From: Quadrisphaera granulorum
GTDB taxonomy: Bacteria; Actinomycetota; Actinomycetes; Actinomycetales; Quadrisphaeraceae
DNA length: 64,000 bases
Assembly: GCF_003149145.1 (NCBI RefSeq)
Contig: NZ_QGDQ01000012.1
Location: forward strand, 1-64,000
Direction: 5' to 3'
Of this stretch, positions 7,761 through 15,432 are shown one piece after another. Position 1 is the first letter of the stretch. Every line of letters begins with the position of its first letter. Position numbers and translations under genes: made by a program. Below the pieces are notes generated by a model that searched no databases, was not told the origin of the DNA, and worked only from the letters and a program-made list of their open reading frames with translations.

Positions 7761-7772
7761 ACATGCAAATGT
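7755..7772 (-). promoter_or_regulatory. Candidate MarR operator at the ClC gene start
   Basis: TTGCA-CACA-TGCAA (7755-7768) is a perfect interrupted palindrome, overlapped by ACAT-GCAA-ATGT (7761-7772). Both cover the start codon of the ClC gene and lie between it and the MarR gene. MarR proteins commonly bind 14-20 bp dyads of this kind. Confidence 0.4.
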
Positions 7773-7816
7773 ACGCCTAGGGCAAGCAATCGGTCCAGGG
7801 GGCTCCGAGGGAAGGT

Positions 7817-8314
7817 TCAGCCGCCAAACGGCGAGAGCTCCTCCGGCAGCGGCTCGTCGGCGGCGCGGCGGAAGGCTGCAGCTCCGCGCGCCAGCAGCGC
7901 CCGGTCCTCGGGACTCAGGCGCGCCACCACGCGAGCGAGCTCCGCTCGCCTCCGGTCGGTGACCTCCCGCACCAGCTGCTGGCCCGCCTCGGTGGCGGCC
8001 ACGAGCACCTCGCGCCGGTCCGACGCCCCGACGCGCCGCTCCAGCCACCCGCCGGTGACCAGCCTGTCGACCGAGCGAGTCAGCGTGGAACCACTCACCG
8101 CCAGGCGCTCGGCAAGGTCTCCGGAACGCACCGGACCCAGCTCGCACGCCAGGACGAGCAAGCGGAACTGCGGCACGGTCACCTCCACGAGCGCCGGAGC
8201 GAGGGAGCGCGCGACCACGCCCAGCAGGGCTCGCGAGGCGGCGATGAGGTCCTCCACCCCGGCGTCCGGGCGCGTGCTGGTGGGGGCGCGGGGGCCGTCG
8301 TCGCCGTCCTTCAC
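7817..8314 (-). CDS. MarR-family transcriptional regulator
   Basis: 165 residues with the MarR winged helix: VPQFRLLVLACELGPVRSGD, LAERLAVSGSTLTRSVDRLV, GWLERRVGASDRREVLVAAT (wing) and a C-terminal dimer helix. MarR proteins repress until a small ligand or oxidation releases them. A GTG at 8314 starts the frame. The ClC channel gene lies 56 bases downstream in the same direction with a dyad over its start, so it is the likely target. The ligand is unknown. Confidence 0.9.
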   Translation of the reverse strand: MKDGDDGPRAPTSTRPDAGVEDLIAASRALLGVVARSLAPALVEVTVPQFRLLVLACELGPVRSGDLAERLAVSGSTLTRSVDRLVTGGWLERRVGASDRREVLVAATEAGQQLVREVTDRRRAELARVVARLSPEDRALLARGAAAFRRAADEPLPEELSPFGG

Positions 8315-8351
8315 CGTCTCATCATCGCCAGCCGCCGCAGGCGACCCGAGA

Positions 8352-9278
8352 TCAGGCCAGCAGCGCGCGCAGCTGGCGCGCGAACCGCTCGGGGTCTCCG
8401 CCCATCCACGGCACCCAGTCGACGTGACCGCCGGTGACCATGGCCGCCTCGCGGTCGAGCCGGGCGGCAGCTCCCTCGGCGCCGCGTCGCGCCAGCTGAC
8501 GACCCGACTCGCGTCCGGCGGCGAGCACCACGCGCGCGCCGGAGGCCTCCGCGGCGTGGATGGCGTCGACGTCGAGCTCGTAGCCGCAGATGGTCCGCAG
8601 GCCGTGGCGCAGCATCCGCGTCATCGCGGCCACGTGCTGGTCGGTGGGGTCTGCCGGGGGCTGCGGGTCCTGCGGTTGGTCAGCGTGGTCGCTGGCGTCC
8701 GGGGCCTCGAAGCCGCACAGCGCCATGAAGGCGCCCATCGCGGGCCACACGCCGTGGGCGTCGAGCAGGGCGACCACGCGCTCGGCGTCCGCCCGGCGCG
8801 CGGCGCCGTCGGGCAGCACCCCGAGCAGCGGCGGCTCGTGAGCCACCAGCACGCGCAGGCGCTGCGGGTGCCGCGCGGCGAACGCCAGGCCGGTGACGGC
8901 GCCCCCGCTGGAGCCGAACACGTCGGCGCGAGCCTCCGGACCGGCGACCGCGTCGAGGAGCGCGGCGACGTCGTCAGCGAGACGCTCGGGGTCGGCGTCG
9001 TCGTCGGGGTTGTCCAGGGGGCTCGCGCCGAAGCCGCGCGGGTCGTGGATGACCACCCGGTGGTCGGTGGCCAGGTGGGCGCCGAGGTCGCGGAAGTCGT
9101 CGGTGCCGGCGGGATGACCGACCAGGACGACGACGGGCGCGCCGTCCGGCCCGGTGACCTCGTAGTGCACGCGAGCGCCGGGCACGTCGAGTGTGCCGGG
9201 CGTCCAGGTGGTGGCCGGGGTGCTGCTGGGAGCCATGGCAGTCATGCTGCTCCGACCGTCGGGCGCAGCGATAGTCAT
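8352..9278 (-). CDS. Alpha/beta hydrolase
   Basis: 308 residues of alpha/beta-hydrolase fold. The oxyanion region is VVLVGHPAG, followed by HRVVIHDPRGFGAS. The nucleophile elbow is VFGSSGGAV (GxSxG) and the C-terminal histidine is in TGGHVDWVPW. A linker rich in Asp, Gln and Pro (about residues 190-215) replaces a structured cap segment. The ATG at 9278 has an AGAGGAAG Shine-Dalgarno about seven bases upstream; later in-frame ATGs exist. The substrate is unknown. It is the last gene before the repeat-rich stretch at 9.3-9.8 kb. Confidence 0.85.
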   Translation of the reverse strand: MTIAAPDGRSSMTAMAPSSTPATTWTPGTLDVPGARVHYEVTGPDGAPVVVLVGHPAGTDDFRDLGAHLATDHRVVIHDPRGFGASPLDNPDDDADPERLADDVAALLDAVAGPEARADVFGSSGGAVTGLAFAARHPQRLRVLVAHEPPLLGVLPDGAARRADAERVVALLDAHGVWPAMGAFMALCGFEAPDASDHADQPQDPQPPADPTDQHVAAMTRMLRHGLRTICGYELDVDAIHAAEASGARVVLAAGRESGRQLARRGAEGAAARLDREAAMVTGGHVDWVPWMGGDPERFARQLRALLA

Positions 9279-9297
9279 CGCTCGCTTCCTCTCTGTG

Positions 9298-9779
9298 GTG
9301 ATCATGGTCCCCCGCAAGCGGGAGGTGCCCCCAGTCCGCCACCCTGGGCTTAGTCACCCGCGACGATCAAGGAGTGCCGCGCCACATCCGCCGGGGCACC
9401 GGCCGCGCCGTCGGACCTCGCGGGGCCGCCTGGCTACCCAAGATGTCGCTACGCGGCTGTAGGTGTCGGAATCGAGGCGGCATTCCGACATCTACAGCAA
9501 CGTTGCGACATCTACAGCAACGTTGCGACATCTACGGCACGGTCCGACCTCGAGACGCCGCCGGCACTCGAGGCGATGCCGCCCTGGATGCCCGGCTGGC
9601 CCCTTCCGGTCCCAGATGGCCCCATCCGCCCAGCCGATGGGGCCATCTGGGAGTCCAAGGGGCCACCTGGGCGCCGGGGTACCCATGACAGTCCCGCCCC
9701 GCGTGCAGAGCTTCCTTGATCGTCGGCGGAGGGTGGCGGAGTGGGGGCACCTCCCGCTTGCGGGGGACCATGATCACGG
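9298..9779. repeat. Inverted pair of ~75-bp intergenic repeats around a hairpin-rich spacer
   Basis: The left unit (9298-9373) starts GTGATCATGG, contains the hairpin CCCCCGCAAGCGGGAGG and ends CGACGATCAAGGA. The right unit (9713-9779) is its inverted copy; the first ~46 bases match with one difference. Between them lie a 16-bp-arm hairpin (9457-9497, one mismatch), a tandem repeat (9486-9536) and a perfect 16-bp-arm hairpin at 9611-9651. There is no supportable gene between 9279 and 9818. The end motifs recur elsewhere in the window, so this looks like a dispersed non-coding repeat family. Confidence 0.8.
9486..9536. repeat. 20-bp tandem repeat
   Basis: CGACATCTACAGCAACGTTG occurs twice without a gap (9486-9525) and a third unit is begun (9526-9536). 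The first unit also forms the right arm of a hairpin with 9457-9472. Confidence 0.85.
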
Positions 9780-9818
9780 AAGGGATGGGGGTGGTGCCGG
9801 CGGAGCGTCCGCGCCAGC

Positions 9819-10208
9819 ATGAGCGGCGTGCCGCAGCCGATGACCGACGAGCGCCGGGCCCAGCGCCGCCTGGGGCAGGCGTTGCTCGACGAGGTGGTCG
9901 CCGAGCTGGAGGTACTGCCCGGGGCCTCGCGGCGGCGCATGTTCGGTAGCGAGGGCTTGTTCGCGTTCGGGCGCGTGGTGGCCTTCGTCGACGGTGACGG
10001 GTCGCTGGTGGTCAAGGTGCCGGCCGAGCAGGCGACCGAGCTGGTGGCCGCGGGCTCGGCCGAGCACGTGCGGATGGGCCGATCGCCCGCCCGTGAGTGG
10101 GTGTCCGTGCCGCGCATCGGCGAGGCGGAAGACGTCCGCTCCCTGTGGGAGCGCCTCGTGCGGGTCTCCTACGACGTCGTGAGCAGCGCCACACCGTCGT
10201 CGTCGTAA
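9819..10208 (+). CDS. TfoX/Sxy N-terminal domain protein
   Basis: 129 residues with the TfoX N-terminal fold: LLDEVVAELEVLPGASRRRMFGS opens it, then FAFGRVVAFVDGDGSLVVKV and VSVPRIGEAEDVRSLWERLV. The RRMFG and GxLFxxG-type motifs are diagnostic. TfoX is a competence regulator in gammaproteobacteria; the function of the single-domain actinobacterial versions is unknown. The ATG at 9819 gives an eight-residue lead; an in-frame ATG at 9840 is also possible. Confidence 0.75.
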   Translation: MSGVPQPMTDERRAQRRLGQALLDEVVAELEVLPGASRRRMFGSEGLFAFGRVVAFVDGDGSLVVKVPAEQATELVAAGSAEHVRMGRSPAREWVSVPRIGEAEDVRSLWERLVRVSYDVVSSATPSSS

Positions 10209-10215
10209 GGAATCG

Positions 10216-10626
10216 TCAGGCGGCCAGCGCCTGCACCGCCCCGGGAGCGGTTGCCGGCGGGGACGCCAGCACCGCCGTCGTGACGCGCGTCGGCTCTGCC
10301 AGCGCGAGGTCCGCCGAGACCGCGCGCAGCAGCATCGCCTGCGGCAACGACAGCGACCGGCACACCGCTCGCAGCACTTCCGAGGAGGCCTCCGCCAGGC
10401 CGCGCTCTACCTGCGAGAGGTGACCGGTCGAGACACCCGCGGCGTCGGCCACCTCGCGCAGGGACCGGCCCTGCGCCGTCCTCGCACGCCGCAGGCGCGC
10501 CCCGACCACTACGCGTAGCAGCGGCCTCTCGGAGACCGGTCCTTCAGCGGGCGGCCCATCAGCGGTAGGTGTCGCCGGGACGGCGTGCAGCAGACGCTCG
10601 GACCGCGGCGTCCGGACGCGGCTCAC
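10216..10626 (-). CDS. ClgR-like XRE-family regulator
   Basis: 136 residues, with helix-turn-helix at about 50-105: VVVGARLRRARTAQGRSLRE, VADAAGVSTGHLSQVERGLA, EASSEVLRAVCRSLSLP. The LREV..A..VS.G.LS.VERG..EASSE signature is that of ClgR/PopR-type activators of Clp protease genes in actinobacteria. The C-terminal 30 residues are Ala/Val-rich without a domain. The GTG start at 10626 overlaps the stop of the upstream reductase gene as GTGA, so the two are coupled. Targets are not shown by the sequence. Confidence 0.8.
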   Translation of the reverse strand: MSRVRTPRSERLLHAVPATPTADGPPAEGPVSERPLLRVVVGARLRRARTAQGRSLREVADAAGVSTGHLSQVERGLAEASSEVLRAVCRSLSLPQAMLLRAVSADLALAEPTRVTTAVLASPPATAPGAVQALAA

Positions 10627-11672
10627 CGGGCGCTCCCGATGGTCGATACGGCGCGACCCAGCAGCTCGCGCTCGAGGTCGTCCGGCAGCCCCGGCATCGG
10701 CCGGTCTGGCCGCAGGTCGAGCGCACCGTCCGCGTTCTGCAGCCATGCCCAGGTGTCCTCGACCGTCTCGCGCACCGACCGCCGCACGAGGCCGGTTGCC
10801 TGCGCGCGGGGGGTCGCGACGTCCCACGTCGTTGCGGCCAGATCGCGCGGCAGCCAGTACGGCAGGTGCTGCCACGGCTGCACCCCCGCGGCCAGCAGCC
10901 GCTCCTCCGGCACCTCGACGAACTCGGCCGATGAACCCACGACGTCGGCGCAGGTGCGCAGCAGCCCGCCGAGCGTCGTCGTCCCCACCGGTGACGTTGC
11001 GTTGATCCCGCCCGACCAGCCTTCCTCGACGCTGCGGATCAGCCAGTCGGCGAGGTCGCGCGCGTCGATCAGCGCCATCGGCTGCTCCAGCGCCCCGGAT
11101 CCGGGCACGACGACCCGCCCGCCACGCGCCAGGCGCCGCAGCCACCACGCGAGGCGGCCGACGTCGTCGTGAGGTCCCGCGATGAGACCCGCGCGCGCCA
11201 GCAGCACCGGCCCCCGCACCGCTGCGGTGAGCGCCCGCTCGGCGTGCGCCTTGACCGGGCCGTAGGCGTCGGGGTCGACGTCCTCGGACCCGGCGGTGCC
11301 GGGCTCGGGCCACGTCGGGTCGTCGTCGGTAAGCACCGGCCCGGGCGGCCAGGCGGCGTAAGCGTTGAGGCTGCTCACCAGCGCGTAGGCGCGCACGTCC
11401 GCCAGCGCCGCGGCGGCCTGCTCCGCAGCCGCGCGGGTCTGGCAGGAGGTGTCGACGACGACGTCGGGCCGCCAACCCCGCGCCGCTGCGCCGGACAGGG
11501 CCGCGGCGAGGGAGGGGGTGTCGTCCCGGTCGCCGTGGAGCGCCAGCACGCCTTCGGGTGGCTCCCCGGAGCGCCCTCGCGTGAACGTGGCCACGTCGTG
11601 GCCGCGGCGCACGGCCGCGTCGACCACGTGACGCCCCAGGAAGCGCGTCCCACCGAGTACGAGCAGCCGCAT
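10623..11672 (-). CDS. NAD-dependent epimerase/dehydratase family protein
   Basis: 349 residues of extended short-chain dehydrogenase type. The N-terminal Rossmann motif is MRLLVLGGTRFLGRHVV (GGTxFLG). ALVSSLNAY and YGPVKAHAE carry the catalytic Ser/Tyr/Lys positions in the order expected (YGxxK). The C-terminal half has LAWWLRRLARGGRVVVPGSG and PMALIDARDLADWLI, typical of sugar-nucleotide or RNA-binding-like reductases. The ATG at 11672 begins the Rossmann strand; an in-frame start 12 codons upstream is possible. The substrate is unknown. It is followed by the ClgR-like gene with a 4-base overlap. Confidence 0.8.
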   Translation of the reverse strand: MRLLVLGGTRFLGRHVVDAAVRRGHDVATFTRGRSGEPPEGVLALHGDRDDTPSLAAALSGAAARGWRPDVVVDTSCQTRAAAEQAAAALADVRAYALVSSLNAYAAWPPGPVLTDDDPTWPEPGTAGSEDVDPDAYGPVKAHAERALTAAVRGPVLLARAGLIAGPHDDVGRLAWWLRRLARGGRVVVPGSGALEQPMALIDARDLADWLIRSVEEGWSGGINATSPVGTTTLGGLLRTCADVVGSSAEFVEVPEERLLAAGVQPWQHLPYWLPRDLAATTWDVATPRAQATGLVRRSVRETVEDTWAWLQNADGALDLRPDRPMPGLPDDLERELLGRAVSTIGSAR

Positions 11673-11749
11673 GGGTCCAGCAGGCCCGTCCGCGGGTGAT
11701 CGCGTCAAGCGACGTTCACCGACGGTGAACCTGACTCACCTCGACCAGC

Positions 11750-13000
11750 TCATCTGGACCGGCCAACGCGCGACCGGCGCGCGAGCACCGGCTCGTAGCG
11801 CCGGCCGCTCAGCCAGGCGCCGAGCCACGTGCCGCGGACGAGCAGGTCGTAGCTGAGGAGCAGCAGCGGCACCGCGACCACCCAGGCAGCCACCAGCTGC
11901 ACCGACGGCCACCAGCCGGTCTTGGCGATGACCAGCTGGATGACCGCCGTGACCGGCAGGTGCGCGATGTAGACCCAGTACGCGGAATCGGCCAGGTAGC
12001 GGACGCGCGCCGACCCACCCGCCAGCGCCCGCAGGAACAGGCCGACCAGCCCGTAGCACCAGCACCACCCCGCGAGCGCCGCCACCGGCGCCGTGACACC
12101 GATCGGGCCGGTGCGCTCCAGGAGCACGAACACGGTGGTGAACACCGCGGCGGCACCGAGGTGCCAGGGCCAGCTGCCGACCAGCCGGGCGAGTGCGTCG
12201 CGGCGGGCGTGCAGCAGCCACCCCACCAGGAAGGCCCCGGCGTACGCGACGAACGGTGCGAGCTCCGGGGCCACGCCGGCGGGCTGGTGGACGCCGGCGC
12301 GCGCCGTCCCCTGGAGCAGCAGCGACCCGAGGTACGGCAGCGACGCCAGGGCCACGCCGCCGACAGGCAGCACGAGGGCGGTACCAGCGCGCTCGGCCCA
12401 CCGCCCCGCGCGCTCCGCTCCCGCCCGTGCCACGACGAGCGCCCTGACCAGAAGCACCACCGCGATGATCTGCACGAGCACCCACAGGAACCACAGGTGG
12501 GCGGGGTCCTGGAAGAGCCAGAACGGGATGCCGCTGGGCAGGGGCGGCAGCGGCTCGGGGTCGCCGCGAAGGCGCCGGGCGACCTCCTCGACGCCGATGA
12601 TCGAGAGCAGCACGATCGGAGCGAAGACCACCAGCACCAGCAGGAGGCGCTTCGCACGGTCTGCGGCGTACGCCGCCGCGCCGCGACGGGTGAGCACGAG
12701 CCGTCCGAAGTAGCCCGCGAGCATCATGAACAGCACCATGCGGAACAGGTGGATCACCGTGACGGTGACCGCTGCCGCGGGCGCGAACGCCGGGTCGGGG
12801 TCGAACCAGCGAGTGCCCGGCAGGAACGGCGCGAGGGTGTGCAGCAGCATGCCGAGCCCCAGTGCGACCGCCCGCAACGCGTCGAGCCCGTGCAGCCGTC
12901 CTGCTGTCGCGGTCGCGTCGGGCCGTGATCTGGCTGTCGTCGATGGTTGCGGGGCTGACGGCCCGGGAGCGGCTCGGTGGGCCGCTGGCGGGGTCGTCAC
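11750..13000 (-). CDS. Acyltransferase family 3 membrane protein
   Basis: 416 residues with about ten hydrophobic helices after a 35-residue Pro/Thr-rich leader. RLHGLDALRAVALGLGMLLHT matches the first helix of acyltransferase-3 proteins, with the catalytic His in the LLHT position; YFGRLVLTRRG and DPAHLWFLWVLVQ (an HLWF motif) are also typical. The C-terminal part has RYLADSAYWVYIAHLPVTA. These enzymes move acyl groups onto sugars, lipids or glycans at the membrane; OpgC-like proteins are the nearest relatives I recognise. The substrate is unknown. The GTG at 13000 is the only good start before the leader. Confidence 0.85.
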   Translation of the reverse strand: MTTPPAAHRAAPGPSAPQPSTTARSRPDATATAGRLHGLDALRAVALGLGMLLHTLAPFLPGTRWFDPDPAFAPAAAVTVTVIHLFRMVLFMMLAGYFGRLVLTRRGAAAYAADRAKRLLLVLVVFAPIVLLSIIGVEEVARRLRGDPEPLPPLPSGIPFWLFQDPAHLWFLWVLVQIIAVVLLVRALVVARAGAERAGRWAERAGTALVLPVGGVALASLPYLGSLLLQGTARAGVHQPAGVAPELAPFVAYAGAFLVGWLLHARRDALARLVGSWPWHLGAAAVFTTVFVLLERTGPIGVTAPVAALAGWCWCYGLVGLFLRALAGGSARVRYLADSAYWVYIAHLPVTAVIQLVIAKTGWWPSVQLVAAWVVAVPLLLLSYDLLVRGTWLGAWLSGRRYEPVLARRSRVGRSR

Positions 13001-13153
13001 CGTTCGAACGTACGTGACGAACGCCCTCGTGACCGAGTTGAGACCTGGTCGAGACCTCGGCGTCAGCAGGCTGTGTCATCGGCATTCGCCCTGGTGGTGG
13101 GCGTGTCGCGGAACGGAGTGCCCGCGTAGCCCGGGGCCGCCTAGCGTCGCGGT

Positions 13154-14092
13154 GTGGTGGTCGAGATGAGCATGCCCGTGACGGAGCCAGCCAGACGTCC
13201 TGTCGATAACGCGGCCGATGGTGTCGTGCGCGACCGCGTGGTCGCCGCGTGCCGCGCGATGGACGAGGCAGGCGGTCCACTGCCCTTGGAGGAGCTCGCC
13301 GCGCTCACCGGCTGGAGCTCCCGTCAGCTGGGCCGGCGCTTCACCGAGGTGCTCGGCACCACGCCGCGCGCCTACGGCGAGGCACTGCGTACCCAGCGGC
13401 TGCGACCTGCCCTCCGCCAGGGCCGGGCTGCAGGCGGGACGGTGCTCGACGCCGCGTTCAGCGCCGGCTACGGATCCGTGCGCGCCTTCTACGAGCAGGG
13501 CGCCGCACGCCTGGGCATGACGCCCTCGCAGTACGCGGCGGGCGGCAGCGGCGAGCGGCTGCTGTGGTCGGCGGGGCCCGCTGTCGTCGGCGGCGCCGAG
13601 GAGCGGAGGGTGCTCGTCGTCGCCTCGCTGAACGGCGTGGTGGCGGTGCGGATTGGCGACGACGACGACGCGCTGCTCGCCGAAGTGGCCGCCGAGCTGC
13701 CTCACGCCGATCTCGCGCACGAGCCGGAGGTGCTCACCGACGTGGTGGCCGCGGTCGCCGCGCTGGCCCGCGGCGCGGGCGGGACTGTTGACCCCGCCGC
13801 CCCCGACCAGGCCTCACCGCTGCCGCTCGACGTCCGCGGCACCGCGTTCCAGGCGGCGGTGTGGGCGGCCCTGCGCCGCATCCCGGCCGGCCAGACCCGC
13901 AGCTACGCCGAGGTCGCCGCGGAGCTCGGCCGACCCACCGCGGTGAGGGCCGTCGCGCGGGCCTGCGCCACCAACCCCGCGGCGCTCGTCACCCCCTGCC
14001 ACCGCGTGGTGCGCTCCGACGGCGGGCTCGGCGGCTTCCGCTGGGGGCTGGAGGTCAAGCGGGCCCTGCTGGCCGCAGAGCAGGCCATCTGA
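13154..14092 (+). CDS. Ada-like protein: AraC helix-turn-helix plus O6-methylguanine-DNA methyltransferase
   Basis: 312 residues. Residues about 25-130 are an AraC-type domain (LEELAALTGWSSRQLGRRFT, FSAGYGSVRAFYEQGAARLG). The C-terminal half is a DNA methyltransferase: GTAFQAAVWAALRRIPAGQT, YAEVAAELGRPTAVRAVARA and the active-site PCHRVVRSDG. Classical Ada has an N-terminal zinc domain whose Cys accepts methyl from phosphotriesters and switches on the regulon; that domain is absent here. The protein should repair alkylated guanine, but how its regulator domain is triggered is unclear. TAGCGT lies six bases before the GTG at 13154, favouring that start; an ATG at 13166 is the alternative. Confidence 0.85.
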   Translation: MVVEMSMPVTEPARRPVDNAADGVVRDRVVAACRAMDEAGGPLPLEELAALTGWSSRQLGRRFTEVLGTTPRAYGEALRTQRLRPALRQGRAAGGTVLDAAFSAGYGSVRAFYEQGAARLGMTPSQYAAGGSGERLLWSAGPAVVGGAEERRVLVVASLNGVVAVRIGDDDDALLAEVAAELPHADLAHEPEVLTDVVAAVAALARGAGGTVDPAAPDQASPLPLDVRGTAFQAAVWAALRRIPAGQTRSYAEVAAELGRPTAVRAVARACATNPAALVTPCHRVVRSDGGLGGFRWGLEVKRALLAAEQAI

Positions 14093-14157
14093 CGGACCTG
14101 CAACGGTTCGGCGTTCGGTCCGTCCAGAGGTCAGGGCTCCGTGGCATCCTCCACGCC

Positions 14158-14397
14158 GTGGCAGGGCTGATCGGGGCCGAGGAGTTCGGCGACGACGGCG
14201 TGCACGTCGAGCGCCATCGCGACGGCTCGATCCGCGCGCGAGGCCCCGTGCTCGACGGCAAGCCCGAGGGCTACTGGGAGTGGTTCCGCCTCGACGGGAC
14301 CAAGCTGCGCTCAGGCCACTTCACCGATGGCGAGCCGGTGGGGGAGTGGGCCACCTACGACCGGCAGGGCCGCCTCTACAAGGTCACCCACCGCTAA
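14158..14397 (+). CDS. Small MORN/YwqK-like repeat protein
   Basis: A 79-residue protein from a GTG at 14158. It has two to three short repeats of the YwqK/MORN-variant kind: HVERHRDGSIRARGPVLDGK, GYWEWFRLDGTKLRSGHFTD, and GEWATYDRQGRLYKVTH. The G-x-W-x-x-Y/F-x-x-x-G-x-L/K pattern is clear. Such proteins are annotated as YwqK-family antitoxins in some genomes, but no toxin gene lies beside it here. It stands alone between the Ada-like gene and a structured intergenic region. Confidence 0.65.
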   Translation: MAGLIGAEEFGDDGVHVERHRDGSIRARGPVLDGKPEGYWEWFRLDGTKLRSGHFTDGEPVGEWATYDRQGRLYKVTHR

Positions 14398-14581
14398 CCC
14401 CTCCGTGATCATGGACGCTCGGAGCACGCTGCGGCGTCGCTAGCGTCGTCGCGCGTCCTTCGACGTGCGCCCGGTCCGGTTCCACTCCGGCCTTGCCGAC
14501 CAAGTCGAAAGCTGGCGGCTTCCCGCGGGTGTTGGTGCGCCGCTACACCTGCGCACCTCCTCCGTACTGGGCAGGCTCACG

Positions 14582-14643
14582 CCCGGTGGGCAGGCTCAGT
14601 CCCGGATCCGGGCGCTGAAGCGGGCTTCAGCCTGCCCACCGGG
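14582..14643. repeat. Large intergenic inverted repeat with nested palindromes
   Basis: Arms CCCGGTGGGCAGGCT (14582-14596) and AGCCTGCCCACCGGG (14629-14643) pair perfectly over 15 bp. The loop contains CCCGGATCCGGG and an alternative hairpin GCTGAAG-CGGG-CTTCAGC (14614-14631) that competes for the right arm. The surrounding gene-free stretch 14398-14736 also has a GTGATCATGG motif at 14403-14414. No coding sequence is visible in it. Confidence 0.75.
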
Positions 14644-14736
14644 CTTCTGCCTGCCTACCGGAAGTGCCGCTCACATGGGCCATGCCGGGGCGTGAGGACT
14701 GGGCACGTGCGGGTGCCGCGCCGTAGCGTCTGGCGG

Positions 14737-15027
14737 GTGGAACTGGAGGTCACCGGTGAGGTGTTCACCTGGCGCGGCCCCGCGCCCTTCCACTTCGTGG
14801 CCCTGGACGACGACGCCGCGGCCGAGCTCGCCGAGGTGGCCACCGCCGTGACCTATGGCTGGGGCATGGTTCCCGTGCGGGGCCGGCTCGGCGTCACGGA
14901 GTTCACGACGTCGCTGTGGCCCAAGGAGGGCACCTTCTACGTGCCGCTCAAAGACGCGGTCCGCCGGGCGGAAGGCGTCGAGGTCGGTGATGTCGTCACG
15001 GTGCACCTGCACGTCGTCGGCCTCTGA
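14737..15027 (+). CDS. DUF1905 domain protein
   Basis: A 96-residue single-domain protein: VELEVTGEVFTWRGPAPFHF, WGMVPVRGRLGVTEFTTSLW, and KDAVRRAEGVEVGDVVTVHL. This beta-barrel-like pattern is DUF1905, of unknown function, often found alone or fused to YdeI-type domains. The GTG at 14737 starts at the first strand and lies seven bases after TAGCGT, arguing against the longer upstream frame. Confidence 0.85.
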   Translation: MELEVTGEVFTWRGPAPFHFVALDDDAAAELAEVATAVTYGWGMVPVRGRLGVTEFTTSLWPKEGTFYVPLKDAVRRAEGVEVGDVVTVHLHVVGL

Positions 15028-15045
15028 GCCCTGTGGCGGGGGCGG

Positions 15046-15432
15046 TCAGGCCTGCTCGCCCCAGGTGACGCAGAAAGGGTGGCCGGCCGGGTCGGCGTAG
15101 GCCCGGAAGCCGGCGGGTGCCGCGAGGTCGTCGGCGGCCAGCAGAAGTCGCCCACCTGCTCGAAGAACCTCGGCCTCGGCGGCGCGGGGGTCGTCGACTT
15201 CCAGGTCGAGGTGCACCTGCTGTTGGACCACCGGGTCGGGCCAGGTCGGGGGCACGTGGTCGGGCGCCAGCTGCACGCCGACCACCGGCTCGCCGTCCAC
15301 GTGAACGCTGTGCCAGCGCCCGTCCGACCAGGACGGCACCACGACGTCTCCGTCCAGCAGGTCCGCCCAGAACCGGCTCTCGGCAACCACGTCCGAGGCG
15401 TCGAACACCACGATCCGGTGACGTGGCCGCAT
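15046..15432 (-). CDS. VOC-family (glyoxalase-like) protein 1
   Basis: 128 residues forming two beta-alpha-beta-beta-beta halves: RIVVFDASDVVAESRFWADL, PTWPDPVVQQQVHLDLEVDD and FRAYADPAGHPFCVTWG, the last being the conserved C-terminal strand of this VOC subfamily. Metal ligands are suggested by HLDLEV and the terminal region, but no substrate is evident. It overlaps the stop of a paralogue upstream (TGATG), so the two form a tandem duplicated pair in one transcript. Confidence 0.8.
   Translation of the reverse strand: MRPRHRIVVFDASDVVAESRFWADLLDGDVVVPSWSDGRWHSVHVDGEPVVGVQLAPDHVPPTWPDPVVQQQVHLDLEVDDPRAAEAEVLRAGGRLLLAADDLAAPAGFRAYADPAGHPFCVTWGEQA

Noticed and set aside
6220-7764. 514-residue minus-strand frame overlapping the ClC gene
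   Set aside because: Arg/Gly/Ala-rich composition without family motifs; the ClC frame has all expected motifs.
9486-9536. Possible CRISPR array from the 20-bp direct repeats
   Set aside because: The units are contiguous without unique spacers, there are only about 2.5 of them, and no cas gene is near.
13861-14157. N-terminal extension of the YwqK-like gene into the Ada-like gene
   Set aside because: The upstream part is Arg/Gly-rich out-of-frame sequence of the methyltransferase domain; repeats start only after the GTG at 14158.
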